From: Thermovenabulum gondwanense
GTDB taxonomy: Bacteria; Bacillota; Thermosediminibacteria; Thermosediminibacterales; Thermosediminibacteraceae
DNA length: 64,000 nt
Reading direction: 5' to 3'
Assembly (NCBI RefSeq): GCF_001601575.1
Contig: NZ_LOHZ01000015.1
Span: 124,001-188,000, forward strand
The notes beneath the pieces were generated by a model. It was given only the letters and a program-made list of their open reading frames with translations, searched no databases and had not been told where the DNA came from. Shown one piece after another: positions 8,170 through 15,279 of this stretch (position 1 is its first letter; every line of letters begins with the position of its first letter). The position numbers and the translations under genes were made by a program.

Positions 8170-8230
8170 CTATGTGCGGAATTCAATTCCGGTCACAATC
8201 TTAAGCGATAGGCCAAAGGGGAAAGGGCAA

Positions 8231-8276
8231 ACTGCAAAAATTTGCAGTCCCCAATCCGACTGCAAAATATTGCAGT
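8231..8276. repeat. Two ACTGCAA...TTGCAGT palindromes, 28 bp apart
   Basis: Inverted arms are at 8231-8248 and 8259-8276. Single TTGCAGT copies lie at 7877, 8329 and 8562. They look like operator or initiator binding sites; which protein binds is unknown. Confidence 0.65.
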
Positions 8277-8591
8277 TCAATGTGTAATCCAGTCCCGATA
8301 TTGTCAAGGTATGCGGTAAAAGTTACAATTGCAGTCTTAAAGTTGACGCTAGTCATTTGTAAGGACAAAGTTTAAACTTAACAGCATATCCGCAAAAGAA
8401 GGCTATAAACTTTCGCTTTTGGGTATAAACAGCTCCATAGTAGCAGAGAATACTACCACTATGGCGTTAAGTTTCCGTATTCATAGAGGCAATCCTAACA
8501 AGTTCGCAGTGTAAGGGAATAAGCAAACCTTGACAATACAAATTCTGGTAAGTGCAGTATTTTGCAGTCGGTTCATGGGGTGGAAAATGAG

Positions 8592-8999
8592 TCACAATCC
8601 CAGCCTATGGGCCAGTAACACGAGAATTTCAGCCTGCAAGCGATAGAATTTCCTATCGCAAATGTGGAGTTCCTCAGCCACTTTCCACGGTGGCAGTTCA
8701 TTGAAGAAGTGCATTTCTACAAGCTTTCGCTTTTCTTCGTCGAGGTATGCTAATAAATCTTCTACCGCTTCAACGTAAAATTTAACCTGTCTCCAGCGTT
8801 CTTCAAGCCTGAGTAACCGGAAAGCCTGATTGGCCGTCCTGTCGCCTATTGCCTTTACTCTCACTTCCGCAGGCCATGAAGAAGGTATAGCACCTGCAAC
8901 CGCCTTGCGTTCTTCTTCAAGGGTGGCAAGTTCCTTCTTCATAAGGGGATATTGCCTTAATACGTCCTTGCAGAAACGCTTAATGTGGGTAGGTATCAA
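8592..8999 (-). CDS. ArpU/DUF1492-like sigma-region-4-type protein (copy 1)
   Basis: 135 residues starting at TTG 8999 behind GAGGTGATG. The helical N-terminus is followed by a C-terminal helix-turn-helix resembling sigma-70 region 4: 'KRKLVEMHFFNELPPWKVAEELHICDRKFYRLQ'. Small phage proteins of this layout (ArpU/RinA type) activate late or packaging genes, though none are present here. It is the last gene of the element's minus-strand cluster and runs into the iteron region. It shares architecture with the gene at 9100-9537, so the pair may be ancient paralogues. Function is inferred. Confidence 0.6.
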   Translation of the reverse strand: MIPTHIKRFCKDVLRQYPLMKKELATLEEERKAVAGAIPSSWPAEVRVKAIGDRTANQAFRLLRLEERWRQVKFYVEAVEDLLAYLDEEKRKLVEMHFFNELPPWKVAEELHICDRKFYRLQAEILVLLAHRLGL

Positions 9000-9099
9000 T
9001 ATTCATCACCTCGAAAGGCCCTTTGCAACATCCTAACACCGAATTTGAGAAGTGCTATTGAATACCTTGCGGTCGAGAAAGCGAATTGAAGTAGGTTTC

Positions 9100-9537
9100 T
9101 CATGTTTCCTGCCTCCTTTCAATGCTTATAAGTCTTTCCTCTACCGCAAGCAGGGCCACAAGGGTAAGAAATTCATCTCTCCAACGCCAGCAGGTCGTAA
9201 GGTCAATGTGCAGTTCCCCGGCTATTTCCTCAATCTTCTTGCCCTCTATATATCGCAGTTCTGCCAGTCTTTTCTTTGAAGGGTCTTCTTCCTCTACTAT
9301 ACGCAAGGCCCTGTCTATGCACTCCAGCCACTTTTCGGCTTCGCTATACTTCGATTCGTATAAAGTTACTGCCCTTTCGGTAGGGTTGGAAAGATTCTTC
9401 CCCGGTGGTCTGTCGGGCCAGTAGCCCTTGAGAGAAAATATGTCTTCCTTCGCTTTTGCGATTTCCTCCTTCAAGGTGGGGTAATTGAAAAGGTAATACT
9501 CAATCCGTTTAACAATGGGCCTTAATGTGCGTAGCAT
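9100..9537 (-). CDS. ArpU/DUF1492-like sigma-region-4-type protein (copy 2)
   Basis: 145 residues from ATG 9537, preferred over TTG 9543 because AGGGGG is then well spaced. The N-terminal half is helical ('RPIVKRIEYYLFNYPTL'). The C-terminal HTH has the region-4 pattern 'KKRLAELRYIEGKKIEEIAGELHIDLTTCWRWRDEFL'. It has the same architecture as the next gene downstream. It is probably a DNA-binding transcription factor of the element, possibly acting on the iterated sequences, but no experimental analogue is certain. Confidence 0.6.
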   Translation of the reverse strand: MLRTLRPIVKRIEYYLFNYPTLKEEIAKAKEDIFSLKGYWPDRPPGKNLSNPTERAVTLYESKYSEAEKWLECIDRALRIVEEEDPSKKRLAELRYIEGKKIEEIAGELHIDLTTCWRWRDEFLTLVALLAVEERLISIERRQET

Positions 9538-9972
9538 TTTCAACCCCCTTCGTGTAGAAGTTCATTTCGGGGTTTTTGGAGGTGGCCCACCCGGTCTCCA
9601 GCGTGTCCGTCTTTATAGCACCGGGGGGAGGGGTGAAAAAACAGCGAAAGCAAGCAAATTCAAGGCAGAAGTGGCAAATTCCAAAAAATCAGTGAAACTT
9701 GCGGTCGTGGTTTCGTTACCCCGCTCGCCGGTCTCCACTTTGGCGTCGTAGAGATTTGCTATCCCCTCCGGTAGCAAGGGTAGGTTCTTATACGATGGGC
9801 AAAGACACGGGTCTTGCGACGCCTGAAATTTTCCTAGCGATAGAGCGAAAAATTTGACTTCCGTTTCCGTTTTTAAGCCTCGTCGGTAATGCCGACAACC
9901 CTAACTTTCATAAGGGATTTTTTCACGCAAGCGAGGGCCCGGCGGGTCAGCAGGGTAAAGGGTGAAAATTTC
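9538..9972. other. 435-bp non-coding gap in the element
   Basis: It is GC-rich compared with the host and has no plausible gene on either strand; the plus ORF 9515-9751 has no RBS and no family look. It contains small hairpins (for example GTCGG/CCGAC near 9885-9899). It separates the TubC-like gene from the ArpU-like pair, so it probably holds a promoter for the pair. A structured RNA is possible but not supported. Confidence 0.45.
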
Positions 9973-10320
9973 TTACCCTCCCCGTGCTTTTCTCTGGGGC
10001 CTTGCCATACTTACCCTTTCCCTGCACCATCCCCACCGCCAAGTAAGAGGAAATAGGCCACAATCATTCGTAAACCGCAAGCAGTATCCGGCTTTCATGC
10101 ACTCCGGTCTTGCACGGTACAGCCTTACCACCTTGCCACCGCAATCGGTAGTAGGATTCATTAGCCATTCGATGATTTGGGCCTTATTGCGTGCTATGAG
10201 TTCCTTCAGCGATGGAGTGAGGACGCCAGCCGGGGCCTCAAGCCGTAGCTTGTCCCCGGCGACGGTGATTTTTACACCCTTTCTCTCCAGTTCCTCGACG
10301 ATGGCCTCAGGAGTTATCAT
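9973..10320 (-). CDS. TubC N-terminal docking-domain-like protein
   Basis: 115 residues from ATG 10320, which overlaps the primase stop as ATGA and lies 9 bp after GGAGGT; ATG 10329 is too close to that SD. The first ~55 residues ('PEAIVEELERKGVKITVAGDKLRLEAP', then 'LKELIARNKAQIIEWL') match the TubC_N docking fold first seen in NRPS/PKS enzymes. The remainder has four cysteines (ECMKAGYC...DCG...WC), possibly a zinc site. TubC_N-like genes often sit beside primases in integrative elements. It may dock to the primase-helicase; this is inference. Confidence 0.7.
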   Translation of the reverse strand: MITPEAIVEELERKGVKITVAGDKLRLEAPAGVLTPSLKELIARNKAQIIEWLMNPTTDCGGKVVRLYRARPECMKAGYCLRFTNDCGLFPLTWRWGWCRERVSMARPQRKARGG

Positions 10321-13100
10321 AATTCCCATACCTCCGGAGTGGAGTTAACATTATTTATTTCTTCTTCCAGCTTATCGAATAAGTCTTTAATTGCCTGTTT
10401 ATGCGGTGTGACATACTGCCTAATCCAGTCGTCAAAGTCTTGCTTTGTGTTAAATAGGTCGCCTATTTTAGCTTTGAATCCCCAACCTTTTCCCGATTTC
10501 CTCAACGTCACTCCAGCTATGCGGAGGGTCTTTAGCGGTTCGTACGCTCCGGGGTGGTTCTCTTTTGCAAGTTTAAGGAGAATATCCCAAAGGTGGTTTT
10601 GCATGTCATTAGATTGAATGGGGATTTTATCGTCCGCATTGTCCGCTTTGTTGTATGCATCCATCAATCCCTTGTCTTTCAAGGTTTCCGTTGCGGACAA
10701 CGAATTTTCGTTTTTTGTCCGCACTTCGTCCGCATTGTCCGCACGTTGTCCGCATATCGTCCGCACCTCAAGCCCAGTATTTTCAAAGCTTTGAAGGTCA
10801 TTGCGGACGTTGCGGACATTGCGGACAACGTTTTCCCTCTTTAATCTAATTAATCTCCGTCGGTCGTGTCCCTCTCGTAAAAACTCCACTTCAATGCCAG
10901 CCTGCCTCAAAAATGTCGCAACCCTACGCAACCTATTCCCTAAATTCCTAGGGTTCTTCGGCCAAGCGACGCTTCTTTTCGTTGTATCGTCAATAAACAC
11001 TTCTAACGCTTCTAAAAGTTCACTTGCCGTGCCTTCCCATATTTCTCTTTCCTCGAGTAAGTTCTTTACCGCCACCGCCACAATGTCACCCTCAAGGGCC
11101 ACCTCTATTGCTTCTTCTCGGTTGCCCATATACGCTTCCATAAATCCACCCGAGGGCCAAGGTAATGCTTCCTCACAGGCGGTTATCCATTTCGCAAAGT
11201 CAGCCATTCTCGGTAATTTGTCGAGGTGAACACTATCAATATTCCGTAGTCCTGCACTAACAGCGTCGAGAAGTGCCCCAAAAATTTTGGGCCTTGCTTT
11301 CTCGAATTCGGCCCAAAATTGGGCCTCGTCCTTTCGATTTTCCTCCGGTATGGGTGGTAAGTGAATGATTATGGCCCTGTCTAAAAGGTCATGCCTTGAG
11401 GCTATCTCATCAATGCCGTTGGCGATGATGGGACGGCAGGCCGAGAATATAGTTTCTTCGTCGTTTTCGTAAAGCGTCCTTGTCGAGAATCCTCCACCGG
11501 TTGCAAGGCGACAAAGTGCGTCAGACAGCCATACAGGAATACCGCTTAAATTATCAAAGCTAACGGCCCATGAATTCGTTGCCGTTATCATTAAATCCCG
11601 TTCGTCCTTTGGGCATGTCCTCAAGGGGGCAGTATTCGGGTCTATTAATGCCCGTAGTGCCTTCGACGTGGTTGACTTTGCACTCCCTTGCTCGCCCTGC
11701 AATAACAACACAGGGTAAGGCCCTTTTGGACGCAAGGACGCCAAAAGCCACGCCACCATCAACCGCCAAGAATCCTCATCGGGGATGTTCAGAAACCGTT
11801 TTAGTTCTTCTAAACGCCCTCCGCTTTCGGGGTGGGGAAGTGGCAACATGCCTTTAGAACGCCGGAATTTTACCGGGCAGTCGCTTATTACCCTCCAGCC
11901 CACCGGTGATATTTCTACCGCTTCCCAAGTGTCATTGGCAAGGTCAATGTATATTTTGCCGTCATGTTCCGCAATCCTCGTGAAAACCGGATATTCGGGG
12001 CCATCGAATTGAGCTTTTGCCTCTAACACTCCTATTGCGTCTTGCAGGGCTTGACTTCCGGGGGGCTTGCCGTGTTTCTCGAAGAATATCCTCCTTAGCC
12101 AGTTCCGGAAAGGCCCGCTCCCCCTTGAGGATACGGGCCAAGTTTCCTTATGGCCATTAACCGGCACGGTAGCATAAGCGTTGCCGTCGGGGGTATGGAA
12201 GAGTTCCACGCCGGAGGATAAGGCAAGGTTAACAAGGCTTTGGGCCTGAGATTCCCTTTCTTTCTCCTTCTTTGGAGGGTCTTCAAAAACTTCCTCCTGC
12301 TTCTTCCATCCGAGCCATGCCAGGACTTTGGAGACTACTTCCTCGCCAACGAGTTCACTCAATCGCTTCCAACCGGTTGTTGGTGAGCTCCCTGCTTTTC
12401 TCGCAGTGTAAAGCACCGTCCTAACCCTCGACTTGCTTTCCTCGTCTCCAGCTCCTACGGTTACAGCCTCAATGAATCTTTCCGCTTCTTCTTCGTTAAA
12501 TCCGAGGCGAATCAGGCCACCTGCAAGGGCCAAAGCCGTATCCTGTCTTGTGCCTTGAGAGGGCCAATATTTGGCAAGCAAAACAGCACTTGCAAGCCTT
12601 GAACAAGCCTTTTCAAGTTCATCCCTGCTTATTTGGATGGGTCGCCCTTCCTTATACCACGTGATAGTTTCGCCAGAGGGGTGGATTGAAGGCGGAAATA
12701 CTGTTTGGCAACCGGTAGAACGTAACTCCACAATCATTTCTCCATCAATGCCTTGCCATTTTGTCGTCTTTGCACCAAAGCAGATATACAACCAATGAGA
12801 ACAAGGCTTTGAATCCCGGCCGAAGACTGCTTCGGTGAATGGCAGGAAGTAAGGGGCCAGTTTTACGGCCAATGGGTCGTCGAGGTCAATGTCCACTAGC
12901 CAACCGGAAGGTTCGCCGAGCAATATGCCGATGTTCGAGGGCTTTGAGAATAGTTGCCTGATTTCTTCCTCCGTGAGACGTAGCTTTTGCCATTCTTTCA
13001 TGAGAGGGGCTTTCTGTTTCAAAGGTATGGGAATTACCTTCATCCCCATATTTGCGTATTCCAAAGCGAAATTAACCAGAGAAGATTCAGTAATAGGCAT
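10317..13100 (-). CDS. Primase-polymerase/SF3-like helicase replication protein
   Basis: 927 residues from ATG 13100, right after a strong AGGAGGAG; the 15-codon longer frame lacks an RBS. The N-terminal bifunctional primase/polymerase domain (about 1-180) has the catalytic acidic motif 'DIDLDD' at 70-75 and the 'GCQTVFPPSIHPSG' loop. The C-terminal helicase domain has Walker A GEQGSAKST at 469-477. This architecture replicates plasmids, phages and integrative elements. Residues ~755-830 are a linker whose codons consist of TGCGGAC DNA repeats (VRNVRNVRN and scattered ADNAD, CGQ, VRT). A C-terminal domain follows. It should initiate replication of the excised element. Confidence 0.85.
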   Translation of the reverse strand: MPITESSLVNFALEYANMGMKVIPIPLKQKAPLMKEWQKLRLTEEEIRQLFSKPSNIGILLGEPSGWLVDIDLDDPLAVKLAPYFLPFTEAVFGRDSKPCSHWLYICFGAKTTKWQGIDGEMIVELRSTGCQTVFPPSIHPSGETITWYKEGRPIQISRDELEKACSRLASAVLLAKYWPSQGTRQDTALALAGGLIRLGFNEEEAERFIEAVTVGAGDEESKSRVRTVLYTARKAGSSPTTGWKRLSELVGEEVVSKVLAWLGWKKQEEVFEDPPKKEKERESQAQSLVNLALSSGVELFHTPDGNAYATVPVNGHKETWPVSSRGSGPFRNWLRRIFFEKHGKPPGSQALQDAIGVLEAKAQFDGPEYPVFTRIAEHDGKIYIDLANDTWEAVEISPVGWRVISDCPVKFRRSKGMLPLPHPESGGRLEELKRFLNIPDEDSWRLMVAWLLASLRPKGPYPVLLLQGEQGSAKSTTSKALRALIDPNTAPLRTCPKDERDLMITATNSWAVSFDNLSGIPVWLSDALCRLATGGGFSTRTLYENDEETIFSACRPIIANGIDEIASRHDLLDRAIIIHLPPIPEENRKDEAQFWAEFEKARPKIFGALLDAVSAGLRNIDSVHLDKLPRMADFAKWITACEEALPWPSGGFMEAYMGNREEAIEVALEGDIVAVAVKNLLEEREIWEGTASELLEALEVFIDDTTKRSVAWPKNPRNLGNRLRRVATFLRQAGIEVEFLREGHDRRRLIRLKRENVVRNVRNVRNDLQSFENTGLEVRTICGQRADNADEVRTKNENSLSATETLKDKGLMDAYNKADNADDKIPIQSNDMQNHLWDILLKLAKENHPGAYEPLKTLRIAGVTLRKSGKGWGFKAKIGDLFNTKQDFDDWIRQYVTPHKQAIKDLFDKLEEEINNVNSTPEVWEL
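10632..10826. repeat. Cluster of TGCGGAC/GTCCGCA iterons inside the primase gene
   Basis: GTCCGCA occurs at 10632, 10717, 10728, 10737, 10748 and 10759; TGCGGAC at 10692, 10802, 10811 and 10820; a near copy is at 10641. On the coding strand the word is read in three different frames (GTG-CGG-AC as Val-Arg, TGC-GGA-C as Cys-Gly, GCG-GAC as Ala-Asp) and in both orientations. Selection therefore appears to be on the DNA, not the peptide. Confidence 0.8.
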
Positions 13101-13197
13101 TTGCTCTCCTCCTACGAGAAATTTCCGTCTAAATAGAACGCCCAAAGAGTTGTTCTCTTGATTGCTTTGTTTTTTTTGTGTTAAAATCGAAATTGAT

Positions 13198-13225
13198 ATT
13201 TTAGTATTCCGAGTTACTTACACAA
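13198..13225 (-). promoter_or_regulatory. Candidate promoter of the primase gene
   Basis: Read on the minus strand: TTGTGT (13225-13220), a 16-bp spacer, then TAAAAT (13203-13198). It lies just after the stop of the small clamp-motif gene and about 100 bp before the primase ATG. Confidence 0.45.
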
Positions 13226-13228
13226 TCC

Positions 13229-13558
13229 TTAAAATAAACTCAATTGCCGGTTATTGATGGTTTTCCAGTATTCTTCTCGCAAGAATATTTGCTTTCCATG
13301 GCCGAAGTCAAAGGCGAATCCATGGGCCTTTAAAACCTCGAGAGGCACGATTAAAATTTCTCCGGTATCCTGCACCTCAAGGCAAATATGCTTCACTCTC
13401 AGCCGTTCAAGGCGAGGGATGGCCTCGGCTTGAATCCCCCATGCTTTGAAACGGCGGTGGAAATGTTTTGAACGTTGGACGTGTTTAATGAGGGTGTTCC
13501 CTTTAACTTCGCCAATGCGTTTAATTCCTTGTGGCGTAGCTACCTTGAAGACCATCAT
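13229..13558 (-). CDS. Small element protein with C-terminal beta-clamp motif
   Basis: 109 residues with a double ATG after GGAGGCGAT; the second ATG (13555) has the better spacing. The protein is basic at the start ('LIKHVQRSKHFHRRFKAWG') and has no family I recognise. The last six residues are RQLSLF, containing QLSLF, an exact match to the known QL(S/D)LF pentapeptide that binds the DNA polymerase III beta sliding clamp. Between the repressor and the primase, this suggests a factor linking host replication to the element. It could instead block the clamp. Function is inferred. Confidence 0.65.
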   Translation of the reverse strand: MMVFKVATPQGIKRIGEVKGNTLIKHVQRSKHFHRRFKAWGIQAEAIPRLERLRVKHICLEVQDTGEILIVPLEVLKAHGFAFDFGHGKQIFLREEYWKTINNRQLSLF

Positions 13559-13594
13559 ATCGCCTCCGTTTACAGCCCTTCTCAGGGCTTTTTT

Positions 13595-13849
13595 TTATTT
13601 GGAGATGTTTTTCCTTACGAGCTTCGGCATTTTTATGTCTACCAAGACAGGCCAGCCGGTAGTAATATCGCAGATTTCGGAGATTGGGACGCCGAAGAAG
13701 TCAGCAATTTTTGGTCTCCATTTTGGGGGAATATAGGCTTGCCCCTTTTCAATTCGACATAGCTCGGTTTCCGGTATCCCAAGCATTTTGGAGACTTCCC
13801 GAATAGTCAGGCCTTTTCGGGTTCGAAGTAGTCGCAAATTGCTTACCAT
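13595..13849 (-). CDS. XRE-family helix-turn-helix repressor
   Basis: 84 residues from ATG 13849, behind GGGGAGGTGG; a longer frame to 13948 adds an unlikely hydrophobic lead and crosses the promoter region. The HTH is 'LRLLRTRKGLTIREVSKMLG' plus 'IPETELCRIEKGQAYIPP'. This is the expected size for a cI/Cro-like master repressor. It diverges from the unknown gene at 13948. A palindrome at 13880-13893 lies in the intergenic promoter and is the likely operator. Confidence 0.8.
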   Translation of the reverse strand: MVSNLRLLRTRKGLTIREVSKMLGIPETELCRIEKGQAYIPPKWRPKIADFFGVPISEICDITTGWPVLVDIKMPKLVRKNISK

Positions 13850-13871
13850 TGCCGATTTCCACCTCCCCTTC

Positions 13872-13900
13872 TTGACTTTATCAAAGGTTTGATATAAAAT
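13872..13900 (+). promoter_or_regulatory. Divergent control region with palindromic operator
   Basis: On the plus strand, TTGACT 13872-13877 and TATAAA 13893-13898 are 15 bp apart. The palindrome ATCAAA-GG-TTTGAT (13880-13893) fills the spacer, an ideal position for repression by the adjacent XRE protein. The promoter would drive the 13948 gene. Confidence 0.5.
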
Positions 13901-13947
13901 GCAAATGATAGCACTTTCTGGACAATAAAGAAAAGCTAAAAGAATCA

Positions 13948-15030
13948 ATGTCAGAAAGGATTGAAAATTTTATGTCTACTACTTACGTTTCTGGAAAAAA
14001 ATTTAGTATTTATTTGCCGTTGGAGAAGAAAAGCAGGAAGGCTTTTTTCGTTGTTGAAGATTTGGAAGGGATGGACAGCATAGAAGGCACGGAAATTATT
14101 ACTACAGGGAGTTCAATTTTGAAATTGCACCTATTAGACCTCACAGCAATGCTCCTGCAAAGTGCAACGCCCCAAGAGTTTGTCAGTGGATTGATTGGTG
14201 AGGAAATAGGCCTTGAGGTTTTAGGCCCACCGGTTGAGATTGAAGGAAAAACGGCGGAAGAAAGTTATAAGGCGGAAATCCAAGCTATCCGGAAGGCAAT
14301 TAAATTGTGGTTACAAGCACCGGTCAATAAGAAAGTCCCTTTTCTCCCTGAAAATGCACCTAAAGAATTACACGAGAAATATTCTAAACTTTCACCGAAA
14401 AAGCGTTTCTTGCTATTCGCAAGCAATACCGCCCATGATAGAGGGGACTATATTTTACCCGCTTCGGATATAGACTTTTCGCCTTACCGGATGTTTGTGT
14501 CTGATTCAATGGAGTTTTTGAGGTATTGTCTTATGATTCGGCAAAAAGAATTTTCAACCGAGATAGTTCCGTATTCAAAGCCTCCCAAAAAGCCAATAAC
14601 TAGGCCAATCGAAATAGAAGGCACGCCATACGTTATTAAAGATTTGTTCTTTATCAAAAATTACAGCCGTTCTATCGGATACCGTTATTCAAGCCGCTGG
14701 ATTCTCCCTCTCGTATGGGCCGATATACTGTATTGCGTGCAAAATGATATTCCGGCCCAGTTCTGTAAAACTTGCGGAAGTCTCTTTGTGGCAGAGTCCC
14801 CCACGCAAGACTATAGGCAAGTGTATTGTTCGCCTGAGTGCAGGAAAAAGGCTAAAAAATATGACCCCTCCCAAGAGAAAGAGGCCCAAAGATTGTATAA
14901 GGCTTTCCTTCGGGGGAAGATAAGTGCAGAGGAATACGTGAAGTTGGCACGGAAGAAGGGATTACGGGTTATAGGGGAAAAACATGAGGATTCAAAAATA
15001 AAGCCGTTTTTAAAAAACTCATCCACTTGA
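13948..15030 (+). CDS. Unknown element protein with C-terminal four-cysteine zinc finger
   Basis: 360 residues from ATG 13948, or 352 from ATG 13972, which has AAAGGA upstream; the choice is open. I do not recognise the first ~270 residues. Near the C-terminus is a treble-clef-like finger 'CKTCGSLFVAESP' ... 'VYCSPECRKKAKK', followed by a charged helical tail. The finger resembles the cysteine pattern of CGNR-type and phage-associated ribbon proteins. It is the only plus-strand gene besides int, sits next to attR, and lies under the XRE-controlled promoter. That is the usual place for cargo (superinfection exclusion, defence or regulation), but no function is shown. Confidence 0.6.
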   Translation: MSERIENFMSTTYVSGKKFSIYLPLEKKSRKAFFVVEDLEGMDSIEGTEIITTGSSILKLHLLDLTAMLLQSATPQEFVSGLIGEEIGLEVLGPPVEIEGKTAEESYKAEIQAIRKAIKLWLQAPVNKKVPFLPENAPKELHEKYSKLSPKKRFLLFASNTAHDRGDYILPASDIDFSPYRMFVSDSMEFLRYCLMIRQKEFSTEIVPYSKPPKKPITRPIEIEGTPYVIKDLFFIKNYSRSIGYRYSSRWILPLVWADILYCVQNDIPAQFCKTCGSLFVAESPTQDYRQVYCSPECRKKAKKYDPSQEKEAQRLYKAFLRGKISAEEYVKLARKKGLRVIGEKHEDSKIKPFLKNSST

Positions 15031-15069
15031 GCAGGAATTTGATAAGAAGTGTCGAATAGAATAAACAAA

Positions 15070-15138
15070 GGGGTTAATCCGGAAACCCTGAATTTCAGAC
15101 AAAAAACAACCCTTGAAACCGAGACAGTTCAAGGGTTG
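15070..15138. other. Right candidate integrase arm sites
   Basis: GGGGTTAATCCG (15070-15081) is the exact inverse of 6032-6043. The inverted pair 15107-15117/15128-15138 contains the TCAAGGGTT word found at 6020-6028. The hairpin has six T on its minus-strand exit, so it could also terminate transcripts coming from the right. Confidence 0.5.
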
Positions 15139-15168
15139 AAAGAATGGGATTAGCAAATTTTTCCGTCT

Positions 15169-15216
15169 GCCCTCTCACGGCGGAAACAGGGGTTCGAGTC
15201 CCCTTAGGGCTACCAA
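15169..15216 (+). repeat. attR: 48-bp copy of the tRNA-Glu 3' end
   Basis: Identical to 5962-6009. It lacks the 5' half of a tRNA, so it is not a functional tRNA gene. Confidence 0.93.
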
Positions 15217-15240
15217 TTTTATACCAATTTATAGAATATA

Positions 15241-15279
15241 AACCCCTTATAAAGATACTCTTTATAAGGGGTTTTTTGT
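15241..15279 (+). terminator. Strong terminator, probably the original tRNA-Gln/Glu terminator
   Basis: A 14-bp perfect stem AACCCCTTATAAAG/CTTTATAAGGGGTT with a 5-base loop is followed by T6. It lies 25 bp past attR, where the tRNA operon would have ended before insertion. It also works for the DMT gene on the other strand. Confidence 0.85.

Larger units (their letters stand above)
7021..8591. other. 1.57-kb non-coding iteron region of the element
   Basis: It lies between the convergent ends of int and the minus-strand gene cluster. No frame looks like a real protein. The plus-strand ORFs here (for example 7281-7646) are phenylalanine-, leucine- and serine-rich products of a pyrimidine-rich strand and lack RBSs. 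The region is built from short repeats: 11-bp periodic units at 7178-7210, 7323-7355, 7521-7639, 7655-7720 and 7955-7987; 9-bp units at 7736-7760 and 8031-8169; and TTGCAGT palindromes at 8231-8276. A replication origin, partition site or regulatory hub is the best inference, given the primase gene nearby. Confidence 0.7.
5962..15216 (+). mobile_element. 9.2-kb integrative element in tRNA-Glu
   Basis: It is bounded by 48-bp direct repeats and is 9207 bp from repeat to repeat. An integrase sits directly after attL; an XRE regulator, a primase-polymerase/helicase, ArpU-like and TubC-like genes and an unknown gene follow. By eye it is richer in G+C than the AT-rich flanks. No capsid, terminase, portal, relaxase, type IV secretion, toxin-antitoxin or transposase genes are seen. 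It could be a phage satellite, a plasmid-like integrative element or a reduced prophage. Gene order: int (+), a long non-coding region, six genes on the minus strand, then one plus-strand gene next to attR. Confidence 0.88.

Noticed and set aside
7021-8591. CRISPR array
   Set aside because: Repeats are 9-11 bp, tandem, and lack equal-length unique spacers. No cas genes are present.
10339-13161. Several plus-strand ORFs opposite the primase gene
   Set aside because: They are shadows: the minus frame has domains, a strong SD and sensible codons, while the plus frames have none.
13573-13595. AGCCC/GGGCT hairpin with T8 as a terminator
   Set aside because: The T-run follows the stem only on the plus strand, where no gene ends nearby. 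On the minus strand, where the genes lie, it lacks a T-run.
15169-15216. A second tRNA-Glu gene
   Set aside because: Only the 3' part (anticodon loop onward) is present; the D-arm and 5' acceptor strand are missing.
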